Source: Plantago ovata (taxonomy: Eukaryota; Streptophyta; Magnoliopsida; Lamiales; Plantaginaceae). From it: a stretch of 64,000 nt of DNA. This document shows, piece after piece, positions 21,105 through 31,025 of the stretch (position 1 is its first letter; each line of letters opens with the position of its first letter). Where the stretch lies: positions 37,796,744 to 37,860,743 of the forward strand of contig CM051458.1 of the NCBI GenBank assembly GCA_028274465.1, in the 5' to 3' direction. The notes beneath the pieces were generated by a model that was given only the letters and a program-made list of their open reading frames with translations, made no database searches and was not told where the DNA came from. Both the position numbers and the translations under genes were made by a program.

Positions 21105-21116
21105 CTTAAGGGGGAG
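21105..21116 (+). promoter_or_regulatory. Copia T polypurine tract
   Basis: The sequence CTTAAGGGGGAG lies a few codons after the end of pol and directly before the LTR start, as in most plant copia elements. Confidence 0.8.
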
Positions 21117-21372
21117 TATTAGAAATGAGAACAACATTTCTACAGCAGCAAACAAGATTGATCAAAAGAAGAAGAAAGACAGTTTGCAGAGAAAGGTTTA
21201 AGAAGAAGCGGAAGAACTGCGACTTATGAGAAGCGTGTTTTCAGTAAACGAACGCTCACGACCTAAGACGGATTAATGCGACTTGAGTAGGGCGACAAGA
21301 AGAGGGAAAATTTGAATTTTTCCAGCATGAAGAACACATGACTGTACTGCTAGGGTTTTTCGTCATCATCAC
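21117..21372 (+). repeat. Copia T 3' LTR, left part
   Basis: Starts TATTAGAAATGAG, probably TGTTAG with one mutation. It is interrupted after 256 bp by G2, whose target duplication ATCAC is at 21368-21372. The LTR resumes at 30665. Confidence 0.75.
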
Positions 21373-22776
21373 TGATGATGTCGTTTTTCACCAATTAAAT
21401 TTGTTTAAAAGCCTAAGAACACTTATCACTACACAAACTAGAGTGAAATGGCAAAGTTTTCCCCGAGTGTCGTTCTCTCGGGACCTAACGTGGCTTTGCT
21501 TGAGGTTTTTGCTAGTAATTTCAGTCAACGAGTTCAAATGTTTATAGAATCGTTTTCTTTGAACAAAGCAACGAGAAATCAGATTGTTGTAATCAAGTTT
21601 GGAAAACGGTTGGTGGTAGAAATCAAATACACATGCATGGGTTACGAATATGCTCACAAGTTCAGTGCGTAAAACCTTCGATCAAGTCTGCCAAGCAACT
21701 CGTCTAGGTAACTTTCAAGACACACATCATAAAAGACCACTATCAATACTTTAGAGGTGCTTGTCACTAACACCATTTATCTAGCATGATGCAAATCTCT
21801 AACATACAATCCTATAACTTTCATTGACCAAGAGTTTGTCACTATACTCAATTCGAATATATTTTATAGGCAACTAAGAATCATATGAAGGAATTTGCAG
21901 CAAGATTGAATCACAATCTCATGTAAGCATAAACATAACCCATAGCATGCATATTCTACATTCTACCACCAACACAAAGGATTTAGCTACTCATATTCAT
22001 CAACATAGACATCAAATCATATGAATTGCAAATAGAATACATCAAATCAAACTACTAGACAAGAGATAATGATACAATGTTACCACCAAGCTGTCACTAA
22101 TCAGTGGGTATTGATGAAAACCTCTCCGTAGATGAAACAACGGATGCAATCCAATGCCAAAACCTTTAATCAAATCTAAAATCCAATGTAATCTGAGTTT
22201 TCTCTGAGTTTTGGGGCTTAGGAGCTCTCCAAAACGAAGCTACAATTCAAAAGTCTATCCAAAAGTAACAGAAGATCAGATCTAAGAAGGAAAATCCGAA
22301 AACGTAACCGCTGCCAAGCGGACCGCTTGGAGAAGCCAAGCGGAGCGCTTGGCAAGCGAAGCGCTTTGGCCCTCCAAGCGCTTCGCTTGGCTGCTGTGCC
22401 AAAGCTCCTGGAAAATGAAGCGGAGCGCTTCACTATTCCAGGCGCTTAGCTTGGCTCCTGGGCAAATTTTTGTCTTCAAACTCAATCTTTTTGTCCTCGT
22501 ACGGCCCTCGGGTGCCTTGGACTCATCCTTCTCGATGCTTATTGATGCTCAAACACTCACGAACAAGCCACGGAGATTGGGGAACTTCAACGGGCCATCT
22601 TTTCCATAAAAAGACTCGTTTTTATCTCCAAAAACTCCGTTTCGTACCTAAGTGCCTGAAAATGCAGAAAACACAAAACGTGACACTATTCTACAAAAGT
22701 AACCAAAAAACAAGGCTATAAGATAGCAAAAGAAGGTAAAAAAGACAAGATGAACGCGTCAAAAATACGTTCATCA
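21373..22776 (-). repeat. G2 3' LTR (1404 bp)
   Basis: Termini TGATGA and TTCATCA on the plus strand. Contains the palindrome array 22314-22454. Nearly identical to 29255-30659. I see no clear TATA box, unlike the G1/G3/G4 LTRs. Confidence 0.93.
22314..22454. repeat. Palindrome array in G2 3' LTR
   Basis: Several 15-17 bp palindromes of the form CCAAGCG-NNN-CGCTTGG follow one another with short spacers, for example CCAAGCGGACCGCTTGG at its start. They lie about 320-460 bp from the U3 end, the same relative place as the GC palindromes of G1, G3 and G4 LTRs. Confidence 0.85.
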
Positions 22777-22814
22777 AACTCCCCAAACCAAACCTTTGCT
22801 TGTCCTCAAGCAAC
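22777..22814 (-). promoter_or_regulatory. G2 polypurine tract with hairpin
   Basis: On the minus strand: TTGCTTGAGGACAAGCAA (perfect 7-bp stem, loop AGGA), then AGGTTTGGTTTGGGGAGTT directly against the LTR. Same design as G1, G3 and G4. Confidence 0.87.
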
Positions 22815-23394
22815 AAACTATCCTAAATGCAACACAAAAGGAGTCTCATGCCAAGTAAAGTGAACTAATCTATTGAATCTACCAAATGCTTATGAACAAA
22901 ACCAAATGAGCATGACATGCAAGTAGGTTGAAGAATGCCTCGATTGCGAATATACACATTCTCATGTGCACTTGGTTAAACAAAGGAGTCTCTCGTAACA
23001 TCTTCTACCTGGACCTGGTCAGTGACGACACAACGATGCATGTTATCATACTACAATTGCCCCGTGCCTATGAAACCGAGGGCTTACGACTGTTCACCAA
23101 GCGAGACTTTTCCTCAAGAGAGGGCGAACCAATACTGGCTCTCATCAAACGAAGGAGGGTTCCCTTAGAAAGATAACACTCCCCTATTCTACCCAGATTC
23201 TCAAGAATGAGCCTCTTTCAACCACTTCTTGAATAGCAAGACGAGGGTGGTCAAGAACAGGCCTTTGACAAAGGCGACACGAAACGAAAGATAGAATTTA
23301 CAACTCGATAACTTCACAATAACAAATATTTACATGACACTTGACACTTTACTAGACTGCTTTTGGCTTGCAACGACCCTTCTTTTGCTTTTGG

Positions 23395-23502
23395 GTCTTA
23401 TTCTTTATTTTCTTTCTTCTTTTTTTTTATTTTCTCTTTTCTTTTCTCTTTTTTCTTCTTTTCTTTTTCTCTTTCTCTCTTTTTTTTTTTTTTTTTTTTA
23501 TA
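23395..23502 (-). repeat. A/G-rich tract (G2)
   Basis: T/C-rich on the plus strand with a terminal run of T. Equivalent in position to the A/G tracts of G1, G3 and G4. Confidence 0.8.
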
Positions 23503-23537
23503 TAGGGGCAAGCAGCAGTACTAAGTGTCAAAAACAC

Positions 23538-23566
23538 CTCCCCAAACCTATTCGAAAGAATAGGTT
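23538..23566 (-). repeat. Hairpin-PPT unit 1 (G2)
   Basis: Plus strand CTCCCCAAACC then TATTCGAAAGAATAGGTT: complement of the 29-bp unit seen in G1. Confidence 0.85.
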
Positions 23567-23615
23567 TGAGCACAAAGACGAAAAAGAAAAAGGAAAGACT
23601 CTTTTACAAAGACAC

Positions 23616-23644
23616 CTCCCCAAACCTATTCGAAAGAATAGGTT
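23616..23644 (-). repeat. Hairpin-PPT unit 2 (G2)
   Basis: Identical to unit 1 over 29 bp, 78 bases away. Confidence 0.85.
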
Positions 23645-23724
23645 GGGACACAAAACAAAAGAAAAAGAAAAAGAAAACTTTACAACGACTCAAAGACGAA
23701 AGACAAGTATAACGAAGCAACCCC

Positions 23725-23753
23725 CTCCCCAAACCTATTCGATAGAATAGGTT
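23725..23753 (-). repeat. Hairpin-PPT unit 3 (G2)
   Basis: Same unit with one loop change (GATA for GAAA). Confidence 0.85.
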
Positions 23754-24232
23754 TAATACAAGGAATCGCACACCTCACACTACCTCCTTCCTAGGCATTT
23801 GGCAATCTCTAATCGAGGTGAAGAACTTGTCGCCTCTTACGTACATAATTACACGGGCTACAACCATAGACTCTAACATGCATCATTTAATAAGGTCATC
23901 GTGAACCGCAACAGAAGAAACACCACTCAAGGTGATGTCGAGACTACTAAGCTTAACTAGTGCACATGCGAATGTGACAAACCAAGCGAGACAAGCCTCA
24001 AACTACTTGCAACGTGATGCAACATATGATCAATGGTCATAAACACTTAGTCTACTCAATAAAAAAGTTCAAAAGACTTGGCAATAAACTCCACACACAA
24101 CAACGTGCAACAACTAATCTATGGATGATATGCATGCAAAAATTTGAAAAAACACGACAAATCACATGAACTTGAGTAAAATCAGGCATGTACGAACCAC
24201 ACAAGCATATAGTACTGAAAATCCAATACCCC

Positions 24233-24270
24233 CTCCCCAAACCTAAACTTTTGCTCGTCCTCGAGCAAAG
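24233..24270 (-). repeat. Internal second hairpin plus PPT-like site (G2)
   Basis: On the minus strand TTGCTCGAGGACGAGCAA (perfect stem, loop AGGA) is followed by AAGTTTAGGTTTGGGGAGGG. This duplicates the arrangement of the true PPT at 22777-22814, about 1.45 kb upstream of it in the element. Confidence 0.8.
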
Positions 24271-24441
24271 GAAAGTTGAATGAAAAGGAAAAATTGGATT
24301 GAAAGTACACTTCCCTGAGATAAAGGTTCGTGTCCAATCTCCTATATATGAGTAGTACCTGAAAGGGCTCAAGAAACATGTGAAAACGGGTGCGCAAAGG
24401 TGAGAAGAATGGAAAAAACGAGGAAAATCTGGGTACAGGGT

Positions 24442-24592
24442 CCAGGCGGACCGCTTGGCGGGAGCCAAGCGGTTCGCTTGTCAAGCGGAGCGCTTGGGTA
24501 GCTCCAGGCGCTCCGCTTCAAATTCCAGTAAGAATGAAATTCTTACTGGAATTCCAAGCGGACCGCTTGGGCTTGCCAGGCGCTTCGCTTGG
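24442..24592. repeat. Palindrome array downstream of G2 ORF3
   Basis: Multiple CAAGCG-NNN-CGCTTG palindromes plus a central 29-bp perfect-arm hairpin (24523-24551) built on CCAGTAAGAAT and ATTCTTACTGG. The hairpin and the 40 bp after it recur in the same orientation at 26556-26625, on the other side of ORF3. Confidence 0.85.
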
Positions 24593-24779
24593 CTCTGTTT
24601 CCAGATTTTCGATGTTTTTTCCTATCTTAATCACCTAAGGCACCAAGACAAACACTAGACTAAACTAATCACGACAAAAGGCACACAGGCCACAACTACA
24701 AAAGCAATAAAAAAGTATAGGAGTCTTCAAGTTACATCATCAATTAAGAGTATCAAAAAGGAGTACCACCACCGCAAAA

Positions 24780-25774
24780 TCACTCGGATCGGTGTGGGAT
24801 GACAAGGGGAAATGGGTCTTCGAACCCTTGCTCTAATCCAAAGCGGTGGAGTATCAGATCGTATGTCTCTATGTCGATTGGTTCCCTCGATGCCTCGGTG
24901 CGCCGGATGTTTGGCACATTTGCTTTTTCACACATAGCAGTGATCAGATGTGGGAAGACTAGTGGGTGGCCGGGTTCTCGTTTAATCTCGAATTGCTGGA
25001 AGATGATGTCCCCGGGAGTGATGGGCAAGTTCGCCATGAGGGAATAGATTAAGATCCCGACTTCCGGAGTTATCACTTCGGTTATGAGTCCTGGGATCAG
25101 ATTAGCTACCACTGAAAGGTAGGATCATGCGGGCGTGCAAGTGCAAATCTTTATACTTCAAGGTGTTATCGAGACGCGTATTCCTTGGCTTGTAGTCCTT
25201 GGTTGTCAGAACCCCGGCTAACCTCCTCGAAACTTCTCAATCGTTGGGTCATAGACATAGTGCACATAGGGATCACTCACATAGTATGCTACCTTATTCT
25301 TGTCTTCCCGCAAGGGTTCCTCTAGTCCCATAATGAAACTAGTGATACTCAATGGTGAGAAAGGGACCATCACACCACGAATAGGTACAGCTTCGGCCTT
25401 ATAGTTATAGTCCTCGAAGGCAATGTGGAACTCCTCGACAAGGTCTCTATCCCATCCGGAGAGTTCTTTCCCATAGAAGGTCCATCCTCTCTCCGTTATA
25501 AGCCTGGTAAGGTGAGCATAGGGTGCATAGGGTACATCAAAGAAAAGTCCCTTGTTCTCATATTTTGTCCCCTTTAGTACGTCCAACTCCTTTGAAGTAA
25601 AGGAGATGCTACGGTCCCAAATCACTGACCGTTCTCCTCCCCTATAGAAGTTGTATCGGAACCTCCGCAATGCGTCCGATTCTTTGTATGGGTTACGGTC
25701 GCCTTCATCACGGGAATCTCCTTGGAGGTTGAAGCTCCATCCTTCCTTGCTTTCTTCTTGGCTCTTGTGTCCAT
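24780..25774 (-). pseudogene. G2 ORF3: plant transposon protein-like
   Basis: In element order it follows gag-protease. The start is ATG at 25774 (MDTRAKKKARKDG). The best segment, 25670-25218, reads ITERGWTFYGKEL, then VEEFHIAFEDY, then VPIRGVMVPFSPLSITSFI; the segment at 25112-24780 continues EVGILIYSLMANLPIT and FPHLITAMCEKANVP. This order matches my knowledge of the putative plant transposon protein domain (Pfam PF20167), found in gypsy-associated ORFs of unknown function. A frameshift near 25695, a TAG at 25218 and another shift near 25110 break the frame. It is flanked by palindrome arrays on both sides. No catalytic role is known. Confidence 0.75.
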
Positions 25775-26474
25775 GGTACCTAGTAAAATCTCATTAGATA
25801 GCTTGAAGAGACAATGAGAATTTGACTTGACTCCTAGACTCCAATACTCACTCAAGTAATCTCATGGTGAGTTTGAGGGCTTGCTAAAGTTCATATGAAC
25901 AAATCGAGAAGCTTTAACACTTCGTTACGATAAATCTATACGAATCTAAAACAAGCAAACAAACTCTCCAATTGAATTACCCAACCAATCCAACACATTC
26001 TCATGCAATCACAACATCACCATAATCATAACATAACTCAAATTCAAGGCTAACAATCATCAAACAATTATATAGCAAGAATTCGAGCAATAGAATTCAT
26101 CATAAATCAAGAGGAGCAAAATTCGAATTTAGACATCACATCTAGTAAGAAACATGCTCAACAATCATCATCAAACTCTAATTCACCAATGCATAACACA
26201 ATTGAAGCTAATTAAGATAAAATCCCAAATTCAAGAAAGTTAGGGTTCATGAGAGGTACCTTTGATTCCTTGTTATGGATGCTTCAAACGTGAAATTTGA
26301 TCGGTTTAGATGATAGAGGGGGTGATGGGCTTTGTAAAATGCACAAGATTGCAAGAATTGGTGGAGAATTGAGAGAGATTGAGATTTTTGGGGTGCTAAA
26401 TCGGCAATGGAGGAAGAAAAACGAAGTGGGGAGCTTTGATACACAAGTGCCCCGCTTAGCTTTCTTAAGGAAAG
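25775..26474 (-). other. G2 spacer between protease and ORF3
   Basis: AT-rich noncoding leader of ORF3, with no recognisable gene on either strand. Open frames near 26247-26697 on both strands arise from the palindrome array, whose arms translate similarly in both directions. Confidence 0.55.
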
Positions 26475-26625
26475 CCAAGCGAAGCGCTTGGGCCGTCCCA
26501 AGCGAAGCGCTTGGCAAGCGGTCCGCTTGGGACCTGCCAAGCGCTCCGCTTGGATTTCCAGTAAGAATGAAATTCTTACTGGAAATCCAAGCGGACCGCT
26601 TGGGCTTGCCAAGCGGTTCGCTTGG
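26475..26625. repeat. Palindrome array upstream of G2 ORF3
   Basis: Six or so CCAAGCG-NNN-CGCTTGG palindromes around the central hairpin at 26556-26584. It is a direct-orientation relative of the array at 24442-24592. Confidence 0.85.
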
Positions 26626-26806
26626 GACCTGAAGCTCCCAAATCCATTTTTTTTCGACTTTTGCTAAATTTTCACCCCAAAAACCTTGTCTAAACAACGA
26701 AACAAAATTTAAACGTGCTCCTAATCTATATGCAACTACCTACAACCTCGGGTTGCCTCCCGAGAAGCGCCTTCGTTTAAAAGTCGTTGGCTCGACTCTT
26801 CACAAC

Positions 26807-28282
26807 TCATGCGGGATTGATTTCGCCTCGGGTACTAGACTTCCCCCTCCAATTGCCTCTCAAAGCATCAATTCCTTGCACATCTTGACGAACATAAAGT
26901 GGACGAAAAAATCCTACAAGTTCGTTAGTATCAACATAAGCACATGAATCAACAATGGCTCGCAACGTGTGTTGCTTGCCATTTACCTCGAAGTGACATG
27001 TTCGGCGATACATGTCTATGACCATACGCACTTTGTTGATGAAGGCTCTACCCAAGAGAACCACATCCTTGAGCTTAGCAGAAGATGTAGGCATAACGAT
27101 GAAATTAGTCTTCACCTCTACACCGGCGACCCTCACCGCCAAGTTCTCAATCACACCCAACGGCTTTTTCATGGACCCATCCGCTAATTGCACCATGCAT
27201 TTCATAGGTCTCAAGCCAGACAAACTCGACTCTTCATACACATTCAAGGGTATAACATTCACACCCGCTCCCGTGTCTAGAGTTGCCACTATTCCGTCCT
27301 TCTTCCCCAAGCCGATTTCAACATCGAAGCTCTCTTGGATGGACACTTCCACCATATCCACCATCTCATCCTCAGACGATGAGTTTTCTTTCACCTCTTC
27401 AACTATCGCATCAGATTGTGCGACAACTTCCTCTTCCATAACCACCTTAGGAGTCTCGACCTCCTCACTCACCTTGCAAGTTTCAGTTATCTTGCAACTT
27501 GGCACCTCAACTAGTGCATTGTCTCTCACAACCGTGATCTCCACAGGCAAATCAGTCACCACGGTTATGGCCATAGCCTTCTCCGTGTTCCCGGGAAACT
27601 TCCCTTGCTCTCTACTAGCCCCCCGATCTATCAGCTCTTGCAACTTCTTATGGACGTTGCTACTACTAGCCTCAAGCTTCTCAAACCGCTGATTGTTAGT
27701 AGCTTCATTACGATAGTAATGCTCCATAAACTTATTTGTTTTCAACACAAGATCGTTGAGAGAAGAGACAAGAGGTGAAGGAAGCACCCCTCCACCTTGT
27801 GGTCCCGAACTAGCAACCTGAGGTGGGGATGTAGGATTAGAAGGCGGTGCTCCTTCATACAAATTGTTCCCATAGCTGAGACGACTTCTATCTTGATTAG
27901 GCCCATAGGCATTTTGATCCGGGTTATGAAGATAACCACGGTTGCCTTGATTCTGGTACCCACCTCGGGGCCCACGGTTTTGTGGCCTCGTATTGCCATA
28001 TCCTTGCCCGTAGTTCACATCTCCAACTACTTGCTCTCCCTCAGCAGCATACACTTCTTGACGGACATCGTTCGTGATATATTGCTCTCTAGAAAATTCA
28101 GAACGGCATAAATAGGCCGGGTGCCCATAGTTTTTGCACACACCACAAACTTCCGTAGAAGGAGAAGGAACGCTTTGTCTCAAAGCTTGCTTCACTTCAT
28201 GGGCGAACCCATCGAAGGCATTTTGTTCTACCACTACCTTGGCCTCACCTCTTTGCTCCTTTTGGAGCACACGAGCCCTCAC
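26807..28282 (-). CDS. G2 zinc knuckle and aspartic protease
   Basis: Open frame of 491 residues downstream of gag on the minus strand. A CCHC zinc knuckle is at C46, C49, H54 and C59 (CGVCKNYGHPAYLC), which binds RNA in the nucleocapsid. A Gly/Gln/Asn-rich linker and an IDRGAS segment follow. Next is a retropepsin-like protease with D336-T-G-A and VVLLGRAFI. No RT follows: the frame ends soon after the protease. It overlaps the end of gag by four bases in the -1 frame. The first codon shown is GTG inside the gag stop region, so translation probably depends on a frameshift from gag or the frame was split by mutation. Confidence 0.85.
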   Translation of the reverse strand: MRARVLQKEQRGEAKVVVEQNAFDGFAHEVKQALRQSVPSPSTEVCGVCKNYGHPAYLCRSEFSREQYITNDVRQEVYAAEGEQVVGDVNYGQGYGNTRPQNRGPRGGYQNQGNRGYLHNPDQNAYGPNQDRSRLSYGNNLYEGAPPSNPTSPPQVASSGPQGGGVLPSPLVSSLNDLVLKTNKFMEHYYRNEATNNQRFEKLEASSSNVHKKLQELIDRGASREQGKFPGNTEKAMAITVVTDLPVEITVVRDNALVEVPSCKITETCKVSEEVETPKVVMEEEVVAQSDAIVEEVKENSSSEDEMVDMVEVSIQESFDVEIGLGKKDGIVATLDTGAGVNVIPLNVYEESSLSGLRPMKCMVQLADGSMKKPLGVIENLAVRVAGVEVKTNFIVMPTSSAKLKDVVLLGRAFINKVRMVIDMYRRTCHFEVNGKQHTLRAIVDSCAYVDTNELVGFFRPLYVRQDVQGIDALRGNWRGKSSTRGEINPA

Positions 28283-29055
28283 ATTCCGGTTTTGGAATTC
28301 CGGTACATCATGTCCAGCTTCACTTGAGCTTGAGAAGGAAGCAACTCCCCCATACTACCTCCACAAATACTATCCACTTGAGATTGAATCTCGGGATGTA
28401 AACCATTGTAAAAGAATTGAAGAAGCTGACATTTATCATACCCGTGATGTGGGCATCGATGATGCAACCCCATGAATCGATCATAGGCCTCGTGGAAAGG
28501 CTCATCATACCTCTGCTCGAAGGAGCTAATTTGGCTCTTCATAGCCATCATCTTGGAAGCGGGGTAGTAACGCTCCATGAACTTATCAAAACATAGATCC
28601 CATGTTGTCAAAGACCCGGCCTCCAAAGTATTAAGCCAAGCCTTTGCACGATCACCTAGCCCCATAGAAAAGACCTTCAAGCGGAGATCATCATCCGTAA
28701 CACCAGCTCCTGGTCGCCCAAGATGGAGAACAAAATTCTCCAGCTCATTCAAGAACCCAATCACGTCCTCATTAGCCATCCCATAGAATTTGGGAAGTTG
28801 TTGGAACATGTGATTCTTGATCTCCAAGTTCCTTGTGGCATCATCGAGGACAATTGCTGGTCCTCTAGCCCCAACTGTAGGCTTAGTAAGTGTACGTATA
28901 GGCCGCTCCGCCATTTCACCTTCCAAGTATACAGATTCAAGAATTGGCTCCAAAAGATAAGAAGAAGACTCTTCCCGAATACTAGAAGTGGAAGCTCTAG
29001 ATGCTACTCCTTCAAACTCGAGATTCAAATTCCTCCTTCTCCTTTGAACAAACAA
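28279..29055 (-). CDS. gag: G2 gag
   Basis: 258-residue frame with the retrotransposon gag domain: FQQLPKFYGMANEDVIGFLNELENF, then LRLKVFSMGLGDRAKAWLNTL, then TWDLCFDKFMERYYP and the CPHHGYDKCQLLQFFYNGL segment. It forms the particle in which reverse transcription occurs. The ATG at 29055 is about 180 bases after the primer site, a normal leader length. It is intact to its TGA, where the protease frame takes over in -1. It resembles G3 gag far more than G4 gag. Confidence 0.88.
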   Translation of the reverse strand: MFVQRRRRNLNLEFEGVASRASTSSIREESSSYLLEPILESVYLEGEMAERPIRTLTKPTVGARGPAIVLDDATRNLEIKNHMFQQLPKFYGMANEDVIGFLNELENFVLHLGRPGAGVTDDDLRLKVFSMGLGDRAKAWLNTLEAGSLTTWDLCFDKFMERYYPASKMMAMKSQISSFEQRYDEPFHEAYDRFMGLHHRCPHHGYDKCQLLQFFYNGLHPEIQSQVDSICGGSMGELLPSQAQVKLDMMYRNSKTGM

Positions 29056-29233
29056 TCGATCTCGTCTACAAAAGGTTCAATAATAGGTCCACCCGTTCGG
29101 GTTCTAGGCATGCACTCACCTGAAATACAAGATAGTGAGTATCTCAAGCAAAAAGAAACAAAAACAGAAATGAGACAAAGAAACGATGTTGGCTGAAAAA
29201 ACCAAAACAAAAACACCAACCAAAGGAGTTAAG

Positions 29234-29251
29234 TCCCCGGCAGCGGCGCCA
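29234..29251 (-). promoter_or_regulatory. G2 primer binding site (tRNA-Asp)
   Basis: On the minus strand TGGCGCCGCTGCCGGGGA, matching the 3' end of plant tRNA-Asp except for one base. It lies 3 bases inside the 5' LTR. Confidence 0.9.
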
Positions 29252-29254
29252 AAT

Positions 29255-30659
29255 TGATGATGTCGTTTTTCACCAATTAAATTTGTTTAAAAGCCTAAGA
29301 ACACTTATCACTACACAAACTAGAGTGCAATGGCAAGTTGTCCCCGAGTGTCGTTCTCTCGGGACCTAACGTGGCTTTGCTTGAGGTTTTTGCTAGTAAT
29401 TTCAGTCAACGAGTTCAAATATTTATAGAATCGTTTTCTTTGAACAAAGCAACGAGAAATCAGATTGTTGTAATCAAGTTTGGAAAACGGTTGGTGGTAG
29501 AAATCAAATACACATGCATGGGTTACGAATATGCTCACAAGTTCAGTGCGTAAAACCTTCGATCAAGTCTGCCGAGCAACTCGTCTAGGTAACTTTCAAG
29601 ACACACATCATAAAAGACCACTATCAATACTTTAGAGGTGCTTGTCACTAACACCATTTATCTAGCATGATGCAAATCTCTAACATACAATCCTATAGCT
29701 TTCATTGACCAAGAGTTTGTCACTATACTCAATTCGAATATATTTTATAGGCAACTAAGAATCGTATGAAGGAATTTGCAGCAAGATTGAATCACAATCT
29801 CATGTAAGCATAAACATAACCCATAGCATGCATATTCTACATTCTACCACCAACACAAAGGATTTAGCTACTCATATTCATCAACATAGACATCAAATCA
29901 TATGAATTGCAAATAGAATACATCAAATCAAACTACTAGACAAGAGATAATGATACAATGTTACCACCAAGCTGTCACTAATCGGTGGGTATTGATGAAA
30001 ACCTCTCCGTAGATGAAACAACGGATGCAATCCAATGCCAAAACCTTTAATCCAATCTAAAATACAATGTAATCTGAGTTTTCTCTGAGTTTTGGGGCTT
30101 AGGAGCTCTCCAAAACGAAGCTACAGTTCAAAAGTCTATCCAAAAGTAACAGAAGATCAGATCTAAGAAGAAAAATCCGAAAACGTAACCGCTGCCAAGC
30201 GGACCGCTTGGAGAAGCCAAGCGGAGCGCTTGGCAAGCGAAGCGCTTTGGCCCTCCAAGCGCTTCGCTTGGCTGCTGTGCCAAAGCTCCTGGAAAATGAA
30301 GCGGAGCGCTTCACTATTCCAGGCGCTTAGCTTGGCTCCTGGGCAGATTTTTGTCTTCAAACTCAATCTTTTTGCCCTCGTACGGCCCTCGGGTGCCTTG
30401 GACTCATCCTTCTCGATGCTTATTGATGCTCAAACACTCACGAACAAGCCACGGAGATTGGGGAACTTCAACGGGGCCATCTTTTCCATCAAAAAGGCTC
30501 GTTTTTAGCTCAAAAAACACCGTTTCGTACCTAAGTGCCTGAAAATGCAGAAAACACAAAACGTGACACTATTCTACAAAACTAACCAAAAAACAAGGCT
30601 AGAAGATAGCAAAAGAAGGTAAAAAATACAAGATGAACGCATCAAAAATACGTTCATCA
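29255..30659 (-). repeat. G2 5' LTR (1405 bp)
   Basis: Partner of 21373-22776, with the same termini and palindrome array (30196-30335). The flanking ATCAC at 30660-30664 is the target-site copy. Confidence 0.93.
30196..30335. repeat. Palindrome array in G2 5' LTR
   Basis: Same CCAAGCG-NNN-CGCTTGG series as 22314-22454, essentially unchanged. Confidence 0.85.
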
Positions 30660-30664
30660 ATCAC

Positions 30665-31025
30665 CAATGGCAACATTGATTTCATCCAAATATTGTACGA
30701 TTATAGTAAATTATATTAGGGTTATTTTTCCTTGTACGATTCCGTGGAGATTAGCATAATCAATTAGAATTATTGTTAATCTTTAGGGCAACAATTGAAC
30801 TGCTATAAAAGAGCTGGTCGAGTTGCTCTGTTCTGTAATAAGCTCCGCCACATTCAAATCAAATACATAAAACTTTTCTCTGCAAAGTTTAGCTTATTTT
30901 AGGAGGTCTAGGTATTCTCCGAACTCTTCTTCTTGCCCTCTTCTTCATCGATGGTGAAGATGAAGAGGTGGTAGGTTTTTTCTGCCTTGTTCTTGCTCTG
31001 TTCTTCATCGTGGCGACTGGTGAAG
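30665..31025 (+). repeat. Copia T 3' LTR, right part, and junction
   Basis: Continuation of the T LTR after the G2 insertion, with a TATA box GCTATAAAAG at 30802-30811. A TCTTCATCG...GGTGAAGATG motif is repeated near the end. The exact LTR end is not clear; by 31026 the sequence is pol of the C family. Confidence 0.55.

Larger units (their letters stand above)
22815..24441 (-). other. G2 3' untranslated region
   Basis: About 1.6 kb of noncoding sequence. It holds three hairpin-PPT units (23538, 23616, 23725), a further hairpin plus PPT-like pair (24233-24270) and a T/C-rich tract (23395-23502, A/G-rich on the element strand). It aligns patchily to the 3' regions of G1, G3 and G4. Open frames over the T-rich part are low complexity and rejected. 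Confidence 0.75.
21373..30659 (-). mobile_element. G2: complete gypsy-type element without pol
   Basis: It is a 9287-bp element on the minus strand with LTRs of 1405 and 1404 bp, a tRNA-Asp primer site, gag, a zinc knuckle, protease, an extra ORF resembling the plant transposon protein domain, and a PPT. The 5-bp target duplication ATCAC is perfect (21368-21372 and 30660-30664). RT, RNase H and integrase are absent, so it must borrow pol from another element. Gag and protease are Athila/Tat-like. The two LTRs differ by only scattered bases, so the insertion is fairly young. Confidence 0.93.

Noticed and set aside
23538-23753. Three regularly spaced hairpin units as a possible CRISPR-like array
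   Set aside because: Spacing is uneven, the unit is part of a retrotransposon 3' region and only 2-3 copies exist.
26247-26697. Overlapping open frames on both strands rich in Ala, Leu, Ser and Pro
   Set aside because: Caused by palindrome repeats whose arms read alike on both strands.
27012-27692. 226-codon open frame on the plus strand
   Set aside because: Antisense shadow of the G2 protease region; Thr/Ser-rich with no motif.
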